From NCBI RefSeq assembly GCF_003660285.1, contig NZ_QXQQ01000003.1:1-64000 (forward strand): 64,000 nt of DNA, written 5' to 3'. This DNA comes from Helicobacter labacensis (GTDB taxonomy: Bacteria; Campylobacterota; Campylobacteria; Campylobacterales; Helicobacteraceae). Every line of letters begins with the position of its first letter. Within the stretch, counting starts at the first letter, position 1. Made by a program: the position numbers and the translations under genes. The notes under the pieces are model-generated. The model had not been told where the DNA came from. It worked only from the letters and a program-made list of their open reading frames with translations, and did no database searches. Of the stretch, positions 46,168 through 55,494 are shown piece by piece.

Positions 46168-47324
46168 CTTCTAGCCTGTTTGGAGAGGCAGAGCACCAGC
46201 CCTAATGCTAAAGAATTGGCGATAATGGAGCTACCCCCATAGCTCAAAAAGGGCACGGCGATTCCCTTAATGGGGATGATCCCACTCACCCCAAAGGCGT
46301 TAATGATGAAAGAAAAGCCCATCAGCAACGCCACACCCAAACAAAAGAGCATGTGTTTGGGGTTATCAAGGCGGTTGGTGATCTTAAACATCCCATGCAA
46401 GAGGGCTAACATCAGCCCCACACACACAAAGATCGCCACAAACCCCAGCTCTTCAGCTAATCCGGCTAAGATCATGTCTGTATGCACTTCGCTTAAAAAA
46501 CCCAGTTTGACCACTCCCTCACCCAAACCCTGCCCGAATATCCCCCCGTGCTTGATGGCGTTGGTGGCGTGGTAGATTTGGTAAGGTTCGGGCAAATTGT
46601 CAATGCGCAGACTATTGGCAAGCTTGGAGGGCAATAAGGAGAGGATCGAGCTTTGCAAATTAGACCACCAAAGTTTCATGCGCAAAATGCGGTGCGCGCT
46701 GGTGAAAATCGCCACAAGTCCGATAAAAAGCGCGAGAGTGAAAAAGATTTTAAAGAGTTTAAAGCTTCCCCCTGAGAAAATCAACAAAAAGCCCAAGACA
46801 ATGGCTAGTAAGATCACCTGCCCTAAATCGTTTTGCAACACCCCAATAAAAAAGGCAGCCAGCAAGAATAAGACGAAATAAGGGATGAGGATCATCAACT
46901 CGTCTTTGACACTGGCTTTTTCTTGGTTAAAAAAGGTGCGCGACAAACTCCAAGAGAGGAAGAACACAAAACCCACTTTAAAAAACTCCGTAGGGGCGAG
47001 TGAGAAAAAGGGGAGGCGAATCCAGCGTTTTGCCCCTCCCGCACTAGAGGACATGCTCTCAGGCAAGAAATTCATCAACACGATGAGTAAAAACGAACCA
47101 AAAAAGAGCACAAAACCCAGCTTGACAAACCATTTATCTGGATTGAGCCAAGAAATCCCCCACATCAGCACTATCCCCACTCCCACAGCCACCGCTTGGC
47201 GGATAAAAAAGTGGAATTCTTGGTAGCGGTATAAAAGGGTGGTGTAGGTGGAAAGAGAGTAGCTCATCACTACGCTTAAGCCCATCAGTAGGCTCGCATA
47301 GAGAAATAAACGCCGGTAAGCCAT
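46164..47324 (-). CDS. ftsW: FtsW/RodA-family peptidoglycan polymerase (SEDS)
   Basis: About 386 residues from ATG 47324, supported by AAAGG upstream; the frame opens further upstream at 47372 inside the promoter. Ten or so membrane helices are visible, with the SEDS sequences LPFFSLAPTEFFKVGF, GLGEGVVKLGFLSEVHTDMI and IPIKGIAVPFLSYGGSS. In H. pylori the counterpart lies divergently before flgB and is annotated FtsW. A RodA role cannot be excluded. A minus-strand TATAAT is at 47369-47364. Confidence 0.88.
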   Translation of the reverse strand: MAYRRLFLYASLLMGLSVVMSYSLSTYTTLLYRYQEFHFFIRQAVAVGVGIVLMWGISWLNPDKWFVKLGFVLFFGSFLLIVLMNFLPESMSSSAGGAKRWIRLPFFSLAPTEFFKVGFVFFLSWSLSRTFFNQEKASVKDELMILIPYFVLFLLAAFFIGVLQNDLGQVILLAIVLGFLLIFSGGSFKLFKIFFTLALFIGLVAIFTSAHRILRMKLWWSNLQSSILSLLPSKLANSLRIDNLPEPYQIYHATNAIKHGGIFGQGLGEGVVKLGFLSEVHTDMILAGLAEELGFVAIFVCVGLMLALLHGMFKITNRLDNPKHMLFCLGVALLMGFSFIINAFGVSGIIPIKGIAVPFLSYGGSSIIANSLALGLVLCLSKQARS

Positions 47325-47363
47325 CAAAGACCTTTGGAAAATATGTTTGGAAACTATGCTATA

Positions 47364-47369
47364 ATTATA
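47364..47369 (-). promoter_or_regulatory. Predicted -10 box of ftsW
   Basis: TATAAT on the minus strand, about 40 bases before the ATG 47324, within the region shared with the flgB promoter. Confidence 0.55.
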
Positions 47370-47400
47370 CAAAATTTTGCAGGCTTGGCTTTTGGGGTTG

Positions 47401-47415
47401 TGGAATACTCCTTGC
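47401..47415 (+). promoter_or_regulatory. Sigma54 (RpoN)-type promoter of the flgB-flgC-fliE operon
   Basis: TGGAATACTCCTTGC has GG and GC ten bases apart, the -24/-12 layout, with TTGC at the -12 element. It lies 27 bases before ATG 47442. In epsilonproteobacteria flgBC is in the RpoN-dependent class of flagellar genes, so position and sequence agree. Confidence 0.75.
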
Positions 47416-47441
47416 TTTTAAGTCTCTAAGAAAGGGTTTTT

Positions 47442-47864
47442 ATGGATTTGTCTAAAGCCTATCCTTTAGTGTATAAGGCGATGGATTATCGCGCCTTGCG
47501 GCAGGATTTGATCGCAAGCAATATCGCCAATGTGGACACGCCTTTTTACCGCCCTAAGGATTTGGATTTTGAAACCATGCTAGCCCATAAAAAGGCAGAG
47601 GTGTTTGATCACCAAAAAGACAAGCGTTTAAAGCTTGCAGAGACCAATCCACGGCATTTAGAGCCTAAGGACTATGAGGACAACAAGGCGACCATTTTTT
47701 TTAGGGATGGGCACTTGGCTAAGAATGATGGCAATAGCGTGGATATTGATATTGAGACCTCAGAGATGGGAAAAAATTCTACCATGTATTTGGCTCTTAC
47801 TACCGCGCTTAAGAAACACAGAAGCATCGTCAATTACGCCATTGACGCAGCCAAGAATATTTAG
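47442..47864 (+). CDS. flgB: Flagellar proximal rod protein FlgB
   Basis: A 140-residue rod protein. The N-terminal heptad DYRALRQDLIASNIANVDTP carries the conserved SNIANVDTP motif of axial proteins; the C terminus is helical (STMYLALTTALKKHRSIVNY). It should form part of the rod in the periplasm and is exported by the flagellar type III system without a signal peptide. First gene of a sigma54-type operon; flgC follows after 14 bases. Confidence 0.95.
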   Translation: MDLSKAYPLVYKAMDYRALRQDLIASNIANVDTPFYRPKDLDFETMLAHKKAEVFDHQKDKRLKLAETNPRHLEPKDYEDNKATIFFRDGHLAKNDGNSVDIDIETSEMGKNSTMYLALTTALKKHRSIVNYAIDAAKNI

Positions 47865-47878
47865 AGGAAAGGACAACC

Positions 47879-48370
47879 ATGTTTTTATCTAGTTTTGACA
47901 TCAGCGGTTATGGATTATCCGCCCAGAGAGTGCGCGCTAATCTCATTTCTTCTAATATTGCTAACGCCAACACCACGCGCACCGACGAGGGCGGACCTTA
48001 CCGCCGTCAAGAAGCGATCTTTAAATCCTTTGACTTCAACAAGGTGTTAAACGAAAAACTTGCAGAAAATAATAATCTAATGGAGTATGAAGACCCCTTA
48101 GATGAGAGCGATGACATTGAAAAACCTAACCCACCCATCATGGGGGTGTATATTGAAAAGATCGTGCGCGATGACAAAGCACCTCTTTTAAAATACGATC
48201 CCACCCACCCGGACGCGGACGCTAATGGCTATGTGTCCTACCCTAATGTCAATCCCGTGGTGGAGATGGCAGATTTGATTGAAGCTACGCGCGCTTATCA
48301 AGCCAATGTCGCGGCGTTTCAAAGCACTAAGAACATGGCAACTAATGCCATTGGCATGCTACAAGCTTAA
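47879..48370 (+). CDS. flgC: Flagellar rod protein FlgC
   Basis: A 163-residue rod protein with ISGYGLSAQRVRANLISSN at the N terminus (S/A-SNIANANT axial motif) and YPNVNPVVEMADLIEATRAY, the C-terminal axial motif. The AGAGGAAAGG site just upstream makes the ATG at 47879 clear. It stacks with FlgB, FlgF, FlgG and FliE. Confidence 0.95.
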   Translation: MFLSSFDISGYGLSAQRVRANLISSNIANANTTRTDEGGPYRRQEAIFKSFDFNKVLNEKLAENNNLMEYEDPLDESDDIEKPNPPIMGVYIEKIVRDDKAPLLKYDPTHPDADANGYVSYPNVNPVVEMADLIEATRAYQANVAAFQSTKNMATNAIGMLQA

Positions 48371-48451
48371 TTTAAAGAAAGGAGATTCTCTTTTGCGCTT
48401 AAAGATTCGCTAGAAGAGACGATATAGGTGGACAAGATGCAAGGAGTCAAC

Positions 48452-48754
48452 ATGAAAACTTTATACACTGATATAGGGTTGAATAAAGCTAGCACTCCTT
48501 TAGATTCAAAGGCGCATGAGAATCTAATGGAGAAGGGGGAGTTCTCTGCGATGCTCAAGCACTCTATTGATGAACTCAACAACACCCAAAAGGAGTCCGA
48601 TAAGGCACTCGCAGACATGGCAACCGGGCAAGTTAAAGACCTGCACCAAGCCGCGATTGCTATTGGCAAAGCCGAAACTAGCATGAAGCTTATGCTAGAG
48701 GTGCGCAACAAGGCGATTAGTGCCTACAAAGAGTTGCTAAGGACACAGATTTAA
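48452..48754 (+). CDS. fliE: Flagellar hook-basal body protein FliE
   Basis: About 100 residues. I choose ATG 48452, after AAGGAGT, rather than the longer frame from 48428. The C-terminal two-thirds matches FliE closely: KALADMATGQVKDLHQAA then IGKAETSMKLMLEVRNKAI and AYKELLRTQI. FliE links the MS ring to the rod. Last gene of the flgBC-fliE operon, followed 26 bases later by the penicillin-binding protein gene. Confidence 0.94.
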   Translation: MKTLYTDIGLNKASTPLDSKAHENLMEKGEFSAMLKHSIDELNNTQKESDKALADMATGQVKDLHQAAIAIGKAETSMKLMLEVRNKAISAYKELLRTQI

Positions 48755-48780
48755 CCTCTTGCTTGTGCTAGGAAGCTTTT

Positions 48781-50619
48781 ATGAGCACTGAGCCAAGCCC
48801 TGCTACCCCCCCCCTCCCTAACCCTGAATTAGACCCTAGACGCACTGAGAGGCTTTTACTCATCTTCTTAGTCGTGGGGGGCTGTTTGCTCCTCTTTGTG
48901 GTGGTGATGTTTTTTAAGGCGATCTTACCTCGCAAAATGCCCGCTTTTGTGGTAACAAAAACTAATATCGCCACGCGGGGTAGCATTTATAGCCAAGATG
49001 GTTTTAGCCTAGCTAGCAGTCAAAAACTCTTTAAGGTGAGTTTTAACCCTCTCTCCATTGATCCAGACAAGCGCGACTTTTTTATTGACTTGCTCTCCAT
49101 TTACACCAATATCCCCCGCTCCCTCATCGCTGAAAAATGCACCCAAAATAGCTATGTTACCCTCTCTTATAATATCAACGCCAACACGGCAGCAAGCTTA
49201 CGCCAGCTCAACGCCAAGCTATTAGCCTATAATGTCTTTGTGGAGTATGAAGACAATAGTAAAAAAATCGTGCCTAAGATCGGGCTCAATATTGAAGTGA
49301 GCGGGATTGCTAGAAACTACCCTTATAAAGATAATTTTGAGCCCTTAGTGGGCTATGTCAAAAAGATCGACACCTCTAAGATCACAATGGTGCAGGGGGT
49401 CAAGGGCTTAGAAAAGTTTGACAATAAAATGCTTGTTGCCAAACATGACGGGCAGGACACGGGCAAGCGCGACATCGGCTTTAATCTCATTGAGGATAAG
49501 AGTTTTGAGAGTATCGCGCGCGTGGATGGCTTTGATCTCACTTTGAGTATCCCCTTAAAGATTCAACGCGATCTAGAGCACCTCTTAGACAGGGCAAAGA
49601 CTCATTATAAATCCCAGCAGATCATTGCAGGCGTGTTTTCTCCAAATAATGGCGAAATCCTTGCCCTAGCGACCACTAATAGATTTAACCCCAATAATAT
49701 CCAAAAGAGCGATTACTCAGCATTGAATGTAGATGCGATCGAACTCTCCTTTGAGCCCGGGAGCACCATTAAGCCCATTGTTTATAGCCTGCTGGTAGAT
49801 AAAAAACGCATTGACACCACTAAGCCCATTGATTTAAGCCATGGTGTTTACAAGCTGGGCAAATACACCATTAGAGACGATCTCATCCCCCCCAAAAACC
49901 CCACAATCGAAGATGTTTTAGTGCGCTCCAGCAATGTGGGCATGATCAAACTCTCTAAACGGCTGAGTGGACCAGAAATGTATCAGGGTTTGAAAAGTTT
50001 TGGGGTGAGTGAGCCTACTGGGATTGACTTGCCCTATGAAAAAACGGGGCTACTCCCCAGTGTGCGCCTGCTCAGTGGTGAAGTGTATAAGGGCAGTGTT
50101 TCTTATGGCTATGGCTTGCGCACCACCTTTATGCAACTCTTGCGCGCTTACGGGGTGTTTGCTAATGGGGGATTTTTAGTAACTCCCCACTTGGTGCAAC
50201 GCTTTAGTGCCTCCAATGGCGATGTTTATATCCCCAATTTCCCCCCTAAAAAACAAGTCATCAGCAAGGAGAGCGCGCGCAAAATGCAAGAACTCTTGAT
50301 TAAAGTCGTAACCCATGGCACGGGCAAGAGCGCGCAGGTGGGTGGGCTTATCATCGGGGGCAAGACAGGCACAGCACGCATTGCCAACAAGGGCAAATAC
50401 ACTGATGTTTATAATAGCTCATTTTTTGGCTTTGCTAGGGACAAGCAAAACACTTATGGGATTGGTGTCGTGGTTTTTGGCTCTTTGGGGAGTGAAGAGT
50501 ATTATGGCAGCCAAACAGCCGCGCCCATTTTTAAGCAGATTGTGCAATTGCTCATTAAAAACCAGTATCTCACGCCCACCCTCATATCTCCCCCCAAAAC
50601 CCCCGCGCACAGACATTAA
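48781..50619 (+). CDS. ftsI: Class B penicillin-binding protein (FtsI/PBP3-type transpeptidase)
   Basis: A 612-residue protein with one N-terminal membrane anchor (LLLIFLVVGGCLLLFVVVMF), a dimerisation domain and a transpeptidase domain. Catalytic motifs are intact: SxxK as EPGSTIKP near residue 325, SxN as RSSNVG near 383, and KTGTA near 526. It crosslinks septal peptidoglycan. In H. pylori the gene also follows fliE. Together with ftsW (46164) and ftsAZ the window holds much of the division machinery. Confidence 0.93.
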   Translation: MSTEPSPATPPLPNPELDPRRTERLLLIFLVVGGCLLLFVVVMFFKAILPRKMPAFVVTKTNIATRGSIYSQDGFSLASSQKLFKVSFNPLSIDPDKRDFFIDLLSIYTNIPRSLIAEKCTQNSYVTLSYNINANTAASLRQLNAKLLAYNVFVEYEDNSKKIVPKIGLNIEVSGIARNYPYKDNFEPLVGYVKKIDTSKITMVQGVKGLEKFDNKMLVAKHDGQDTGKRDIGFNLIEDKSFESIARVDGFDLTLSIPLKIQRDLEHLLDRAKTHYKSQQIIAGVFSPNNGEILALATTNRFNPNNIQKSDYSALNVDAIELSFEPGSTIKPIVYSLLVDKKRIDTTKPIDLSHGVYKLGKYTIRDDLIPPKNPTIEDVLVRSSNVGMIKLSKRLSGPEMYQGLKSFGVSEPTGIDLPYEKTGLLPSVRLLSGEVYKGSVSYGYGLRTTFMQLLRAYGVFANGGFLVTPHLVQRFSASNGDVYIPNFPPKKQVISKESARKMQELLIKVVTHGTGKSAQVGGLIIGGKTGTARIANKGKYTDVYNSSFFGFARDKQNTYGIGVVVFGSLGSEEYYGSQTAAPIFKQIVQLLIKNQYLTPTLISPPKTPAHRH

Positions 50620-50671
50620 GAAAAATGCGAATAAGCCATGTTAGACTAAGAATACACCCAAAAGGATAAAA

Positions 50672-51766
50672 ATGATTACACAAGATCAGGTCTTAAACGC
50701 GCTCAAAAGCGTTATTTACCCCAATTTTGAGCGCGATATTGTCAGCTTTGGCTTTGTCAAAAATATCACCTTGCATGAGAGTCGTTTAGGGCTACTCTTA
50801 GAAATCCCCTCTAGCTCCCCAGAGGTCAAAGCCACTTTAGAAAGGGAAGTGCGCGCCAAAATGCAAGAGATTGGCATCAGCGCGCTACAACTAGACATCA
50901 AAACTCCCCCTAAAAAAGAACCCCAACAAGCCACCAGCAACAAAAACCTAGCCCCCAATATTAAGCATGTGGTGATGGTTAGCTCGGGTAAGGGCGGGGT
51001 GGGCAAGAGCACCACCAGTGTTAATTTAGCCATTAGCCTAGCCCAAGCTGGGCAAAAAGTCGGCTTGCTGGATGCGGATGTCTATGGTCCTAATATTCCT
51101 AGAATGTTAGGCTTGGTGGGCGTGGACCCCATGAGCGATCCTAGTGGCAAAAAACTTATCCCGCTAGAAGCCTACAATGTCAAAACCATGAGTATGGGGC
51201 TACTCTATGAAGAAGGGCAGAGTTTAATTTGGCGCGGACCCATGCTTATGCGCGCCATTGAGCAAATGCTCACCGATATTTTATGGGGACAGCTAGATAT
51301 TCTCATTGTGGATATGCCCCCGGGCACGGGCGATGCCCAGCTCACTCTAGCCCAAGCCGTGCCCATTAGTGCAGGCATTAGTGTAACCACCCCCCAATTA
51401 GTAAGCCTAGATGATGCCACGCGCTCTTTAGACATGTTTGCCAAATTGCATGTTCCCATTGCGGGCGTGATTGAGAACATGAGCGGGTTTGTCTGCCCGC
51501 ATTGCGCGCACACTAGCGATATTTTTGGCAAGGATAACTTGAGCGCGCTCCTAGAGGCTTACCAAACCCAAGCACTCGCACGCATCCCCTTAGAAATGCA
51601 GGTTAGAGAGGGAGGGGATAAGGGCACACCCATTAGTGTGCTCAATCCTAAATCCCCGGTCAGTCTTGCCTACCAACAAGCTAGCGAAAAACTCCTAGAA
51701 TTTTTAGCCAAAGTAGCGCGCGAAGAGTTGGCAACCAACAAAGAAATTCAACCTACGATCCGCTAG
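50672..51766 (+). CDS. mrp: Mrp/ApbC-family iron-sulfur carrier ATPase
   Basis: A 364-residue P-loop ATPase: an N-terminal MIP18/DUF59 domain, Walker [18 protein letters not shown] near residue 109, [30 protein letters not shown], and a CPHC pair near residue 273 that holds a labile cluster. It carries Fe-S clusters to client proteins. AAAAGGA is placed well before the ATG. The TAG overlaps the GTG start of the next gene by one base. Confidence 0.93.
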   Translation: MITQDQVLNALKSVIYPNFERDIVSFGFVKNITLHESRLGLLLEIPSSSPEVKATLEREVRAKMQEIGISALQLDIKTPPKKEPQQATSNKNLAPNIKHVVMVSSGKGGVGKSTTSVNLAISLAQAGQKVGLLDADVYGPNIPRMLGLVGVDPMSDPSGKKLIPLEAYNVKTMSMGLLYEEGQSLIWRGPMLMRAIEQMLTDILWGQLDILIVDMPPGTGDAQLTLAQAVPISAGISVTTPQLVSLDDATRSLDMFAKLHVPIAGVIENMSGFVCPHCAHTSDIFGKDNLSALLEAYQTQALARIPLEMQVREGGDKGTPISVLNPKSPVSLAYQQASEKLLEFLAKVAREELATNKEIQPTIR

Positions 51767-53730
51767 TGTTTAACGCTTTCAAACGCGCTGTTCACCTCTA
51801 TGATCCGGGTTACTTTAGCCTGATCTACGCGCTCAAGGCGACCTTTACCACTTTTTTATGCGCCGTCTTGGGGGCGTTTTTCTTTAGTCCCTTTATCACC
51901 ATTTGGGCAGGGTTTCAGGCGATTTTCATTTACTTTTTAAGTGTGCTCATTAGCGACAAGGATCATGAGATCCACTATCTATTGAGCTTTGTGGCAATAA
52001 GTTGTGCGATCATCATGCTGGTGTATCCGGTGGCGCATTTTGGGGTGTGGCTGTGCGTACCCCTATATTGCATCACTTTTTTTGTGGGGCTCTCTATGGC
52101 TTATAGCATGGACTTACACAAGGTGTGCAATACCGCTCTTTCCAATGGACTCATCACTTGCTTATACCTAGACGCGCACGCGCCTATTAATCTAACCCAG
52201 AGTTTAGGCATGGTGAGTTTATTGGCTATACTCAGTATCCTCCTGCAGTATTTTGTCTTTGTCTCCAAATACAGCGCTTTCACCAAAAAGCGTTTTAGTA
52301 TTCTGCTCTCTAATATGGAATTGATGTTGCAATACGCCAACCACCCGCACGACTACGCCATGATTAAGACCCAAGTGCTCCAGCAAATCCAAAACACCAA
52401 GAGGATTTTAAACTCCAAATCCAGTAAGATCAAAGACCCCCATACCATCCAAAATCTCCAACGGAGTCTCTTTCAGCTCCACGCCTTAGAGGAAATCTAC
52501 CACTCCATCCACTCTATCTATGGCTATTTCAACACCCAAACCCTAGAATTAGTGCGCCAAGAGCTCTTATTGAATTTCCAAATTTTAGCAGGGGTATTTA
52601 GCCAAAAGAATATCCCCTTACACATGGACGCTTTGCAACATCTTAACCCCCATGTGGATAAACTCGTGCGCCACTCCATTGAGATCATTTACAACAAAAT
52701 GGAGGTGTTTTTAATCGGGGGAGAAATGCCCTTAAGACCCCCCACCAGCACACCCCCCTCCTTTAAGAGTGTCTTAGAAGCCCTGCACTTCAAACACCCC
52801 ATCTTCCAATACGCCTTTAAATACGCGACCGCCATGGGGATTTCCGTCTTTATTGCGCGTTATTTTGGCTTTAACCATGGCATGTGGATTGCGATGGCGA
52901 CCCTGCTTGTTTCGCGCTCGTCTCTAGGGAGCACTAAGGAAACCCAATTAGAATTTGTCAAGGGATCGGCTGTCGGGTTATTGCCCGGTTTGTTGGTGGT
53001 GTGGCTTTTTGCAGACACTTGGGTGTTTTATGTTTGTTTGGGGTTGGGGGTGTTCTTGTTTATTTATCTCAAGGTGTATTCCTACACCACTTGGGCGAGC
53101 GCCTTGATGTTCGCCTTTTTGCTATGTTTTTCACTCTTTACGCACAATTTTATGGATATTGTGGTCTCAAGAGTAACAGACATCGCGCTAGGAATCGCCA
53201 TTGTCTATAGCGTGTTTTTATTCTTGTGGCCCAAATACGATAAGGACGCGTTTATCCAGCACATGCAAGGTGCACTCAACACCTTAAAAAACCTACTCAG
53301 CCTCACTCTTAAGCCCCATAACCCCCGCGCCCTAGACATCCAAAGCCATTTTTTAAACCAATACAACGAGTTTAAGCTCTGTTTGAAACACGCCCGTAGC
53401 GAGACTTCTGACACCAAGAGTATCCAATCTCTCTTCCGCGCGCTCAAATGTTTAGATGTGTTAGACACCTTGAGTTACCGCCTCTATGAGTATTGCTACA
53501 ACACCCCCCTTTGTCAAGAAGTCCAAGTCTTGGTGCACAACAACACCCGCTTGATTCTTAGCCGCTACACACAAATACTCAACTATCTGCACAACAAGCC
53601 CCATTATTTCAAACCCCAACAAGCCGGACGCCTACTCCACATCAGCCATGATCTAGATACCCTCTTTGATACCCTCTTTGATACCCAAAACGCGCTCTTT
53701 AAAGAAATTACAGCCGTGTTTAAATACTAG
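51766..53730 (+). CDS. FUSC-type integral membrane protein
   Basis: A 654-residue protein starting at GTG 51766. Two blocks of membrane helices (residues about 15-165 and 355-490) flank a long soluble helical region, and a soluble C-terminal part follows. The repeat of the six-helix block, with RYFGFNHGMWIAMATLLVS in the second, is the FUSC (YccS/AaeB-like) arrangement. Family members are thought to export aromatic acids or other compounds; the substrate is unknown. It converges with rsmE with a four-base overlap. Confidence 0.7.
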   Translation: MFNAFKRAVHLYDPGYFSLIYALKATFTTFLCAVLGAFFFSPFITIWAGFQAIFIYFLSVLISDKDHEIHYLLSFVAISCAIIMLVYPVAHFGVWLCVPLYCITFFVGLSMAYSMDLHKVCNTALSNGLITCLYLDAHAPINLTQSLGMVSLLAILSILLQYFVFVSKYSAFTKKRFSILLSNMELMLQYANHPHDYAMIKTQVLQQIQNTKRILNSKSSKIKDPHTIQNLQRSLFQLHALEEIYHSIHSIYGYFNTQTLELVRQELLLNFQILAGVFSQKNIPLHMDALQHLNPHVDKLVRHSIEIIYNKMEVFLIGGEMPLRPPTSTPPSFKSVLEALHFKHPIFQYAFKYATAMGISVFIARYFGFNHGMWIAMATLLVSRSSLGSTKETQLEFVKGSAVGLLPGLLVVWLFADTWVFYVCLGLGVFLFIYLKVYSYTTWASALMFAFLLCFSLFTHNFMDIVVSRVTDIALGIAIVYSVFLFLWPKYDKDAFIQHMQGALNTLKNLLSLTLKPHNPRALDIQSHFLNQYNEFKLCLKHARSETSDTKSIQSLFRALKCLDVLDTLSYRLYEYCYNTPLCQEVQVLVHNNTRLILSRYTQILNYLHNKPHYFKPQQAGRLLHISHDLDTLFDTLFDTQNALFKEITAVFKY

Positions 53731-54404
53731 GCTTTGCAACTTCCCAGCGCGCCAAGCCACAAAGCCGCCCCCTCACTTGTTAGAATAAAGCAATTAGGCG
53801 CGCTGTAAATCTCTCTGTCCTTAAATAGCTGTTGTTCTTGGCTGGAAAACCCGCCCTCAGGTCCGATGAGTATGCCTCCCTCTAGACTGGCTAATCCATC
53901 GCTCCCATGAAAATCTAGCACTTTGGCGCGTGGATAGGCTTGTAATACCGCTTGGGTGTTGGCAAAATGTTCTAAGATCATCAAGTCGCCACGCCCACTT
54001 TGTTGGTTAGAGGCGATCAAAATCTTTTGTAAGCGTTGCATTTGGCGCGCCCCAAAGACTTCTCTTTGGCTGTATTGCGCGTAAAAAAAGCTAATCTTAC
54101 CCACCCCCATTTGATTCAAATAGGGCAGGACTCTTTCGATCTCCCTATGCGCGATCAAAGCCCAAATCAAATGGGTTTGTTGTGCGGGGCGTTTGGGAGA
54201 AAAACGACTCTCTAGCAGGCGTAAACACGCGTGTTTTTTGTGCACGCTCACCTGGGCATAGAGATAGAGCATGTCATCAACAAGGTTTCTAAAAGCCAAG
54301 ACTTCTTGAACCTGCGTGCGCCTACTGGCATACAAATGCCTATGAAGCGCGCCTTCTATAACAAGCTCTACTTGGCCGGCACTAGGGTGGTAACTAAATT
54401 GCAT
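53727..54404 (-). CDS. rsmE: 16S rRNA m3U1498 methyltransferase RsmE
   Basis: A 225-residue SPOUT methyltransferase. The N-terminal PUA-like domain is short, and the knot region shows GGILIGPEGGFSSQEQ, the SAM-binding hallmark, followed by FILTSEGAALWLGALG. It methylates U1498 in the decoding region of 16S rRNA. Its neighbour hemH diverges and overlapping promoters should lie in the 66-base gap. Confidence 0.9.
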   Translation of the reverse strand: MQFSYHPSAGQVELVIEGALHRHLYASRRTQVQEVLAFRNLVDDMLYLYAQVSVHKKHACLRLLESRFSPKRPAQQTHLIWALIAHREIERVLPYLNQMGVGKISFFYAQYSQREVFGARQMQRLQKILIASNQQSGRGDLMILEHFANTQAVLQAYPRAKVLDFHGSDGLASLEGGILIGPEGGFSSQEQQLFKDREIYSAPNCFILTSEGAALWLGALGSCKA

Positions 54405-54470
54405 GCCTCTACTTTAACACTTTTTTGGCAGGTTTTATGATAACATTATGGATAAAACAATGGATGATTT

Positions 54471-55442
54471 TTGAACCCTACACCTTCTCAAGAAGCGGTG
54501 GTCTTATTGAATATGGGCGGACCCAACCACTTACAAGAAGTGGAAGTTTTCTTGCATAACATGTTCAATGACCCCTGTATCCTCTCTATTAAAAACGCCC
54601 GTTTGCGCCAATTGGTGGCTAAATGCATTGTCAAAAGCCGTGCTTCTAAATCGCGCGCCATCTACGCGCGCATTGGGGGTAAATCCCCCATCGCCTCTTT
54701 GAGCGCGCAACTTGCCCAAAAGTTATGCGCTCTCGATCCTAGCCGCTATTACACCTACGCGATGCGCTACACCCCCCCCTACGCCCTAGGGGTGCTCGAA
54801 CAACTCCAACAACGCGCGATCAAGCATATTACCCTCTTTTCCATGTATGCCCAATACTCCACAACCACCACTCTCTCCTCGCTCACAGACGCGCACAACG
54901 CCCTTAAGAGTCTCAATTACACCCCGCTTTTAAACATCATCGATCGCTTTTACACCAACGCGCTTTACAACCAAGCCATTGTGCAAAGCATTATAGCGAC
55001 TTTAAAGGGGCGCGATCCCCAAGAGTTTGTGTTGATCTTTAGCGTGCATGGTCTACCTGAGCGCGTGATCCTACAGGGCGATCCCTACCAAGCTGAGTGT
55101 ATCCACCATGTGAGTTTACTCAAGCAAGCCCTAACGCGCGCGTGTGTTTTTTTTAAGCATGTAGAGCTGGCTTACCAATCCAAAGTAGGTCCTATGAAAT
55201 GGCTAGAACCTAGCACAGAGGCGATGATAGAACACCACCGTAAGAGCAAATTGGTGATTTACCCCCTCTCTTTTAGCATTGATAATTCTGAAACCCTGTA
55301 TGAATTGCAAATCCAATACCGCTTGGATGCCAAGCGTTTGGGGGTTTTAGAATATTTAGTCTGCCCTTGTTTGAACGATCACCTCGATTTTGCCAAAGCC
55401 ATTTTAGAAGTTTTAGATAATCAACGCACCAAGCCAAGCTAG
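54471..55442 (+). CDS. hemH: Ferrochelatase
   Basis: A 323-residue enzyme inserting iron into protoporphyrin IX. Catalytic signatures are IFSVHGLPERVILQGDPY with the metal-binding His, and PLSFSIDNSETLYELQIQY with the conserved Glu. The N terminus AVVLLNMGGPN is standard. The start is TTG 54471; no ATG exists nearby in frame. It leads a block of heme and cytochrome c genes, as in H. pylori. Confidence 0.95.
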   Translation: MNPTPSQEAVVLLNMGGPNHLQEVEVFLHNMFNDPCILSIKNARLRQLVAKCIVKSRASKSRAIYARIGGKSPIASLSAQLAQKLCALDPSRYYTYAMRYTPPYALGVLEQLQQRAIKHITLFSMYAQYSTTTTLSSLTDAHNALKSLNYTPLLNIIDRFYTNALYNQAIVQSIIATLKGRDPQEFVLIFSVHGLPERVILQGDPYQAECIHHVSLLKQALTRACVFFKHVELAYQSKVGPMKWLEPSTEAMIEHHRKSKLVIYPLSFSIDNSETLYELQIQYRLDAKRLGVLEYLVCPCLNDHLDFAKAILEVLDNQRTKPS

Positions 55443-55494
55443 ATTTACTCTATAAGACTACAATGAGAGCCCTATCTCATTTGAAAGGATTGAT

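Noticed and set aside
54531-54719. Minus-strand frame inside hemH
   Set aside because: Shadow of a well-conserved gene; no start signal.
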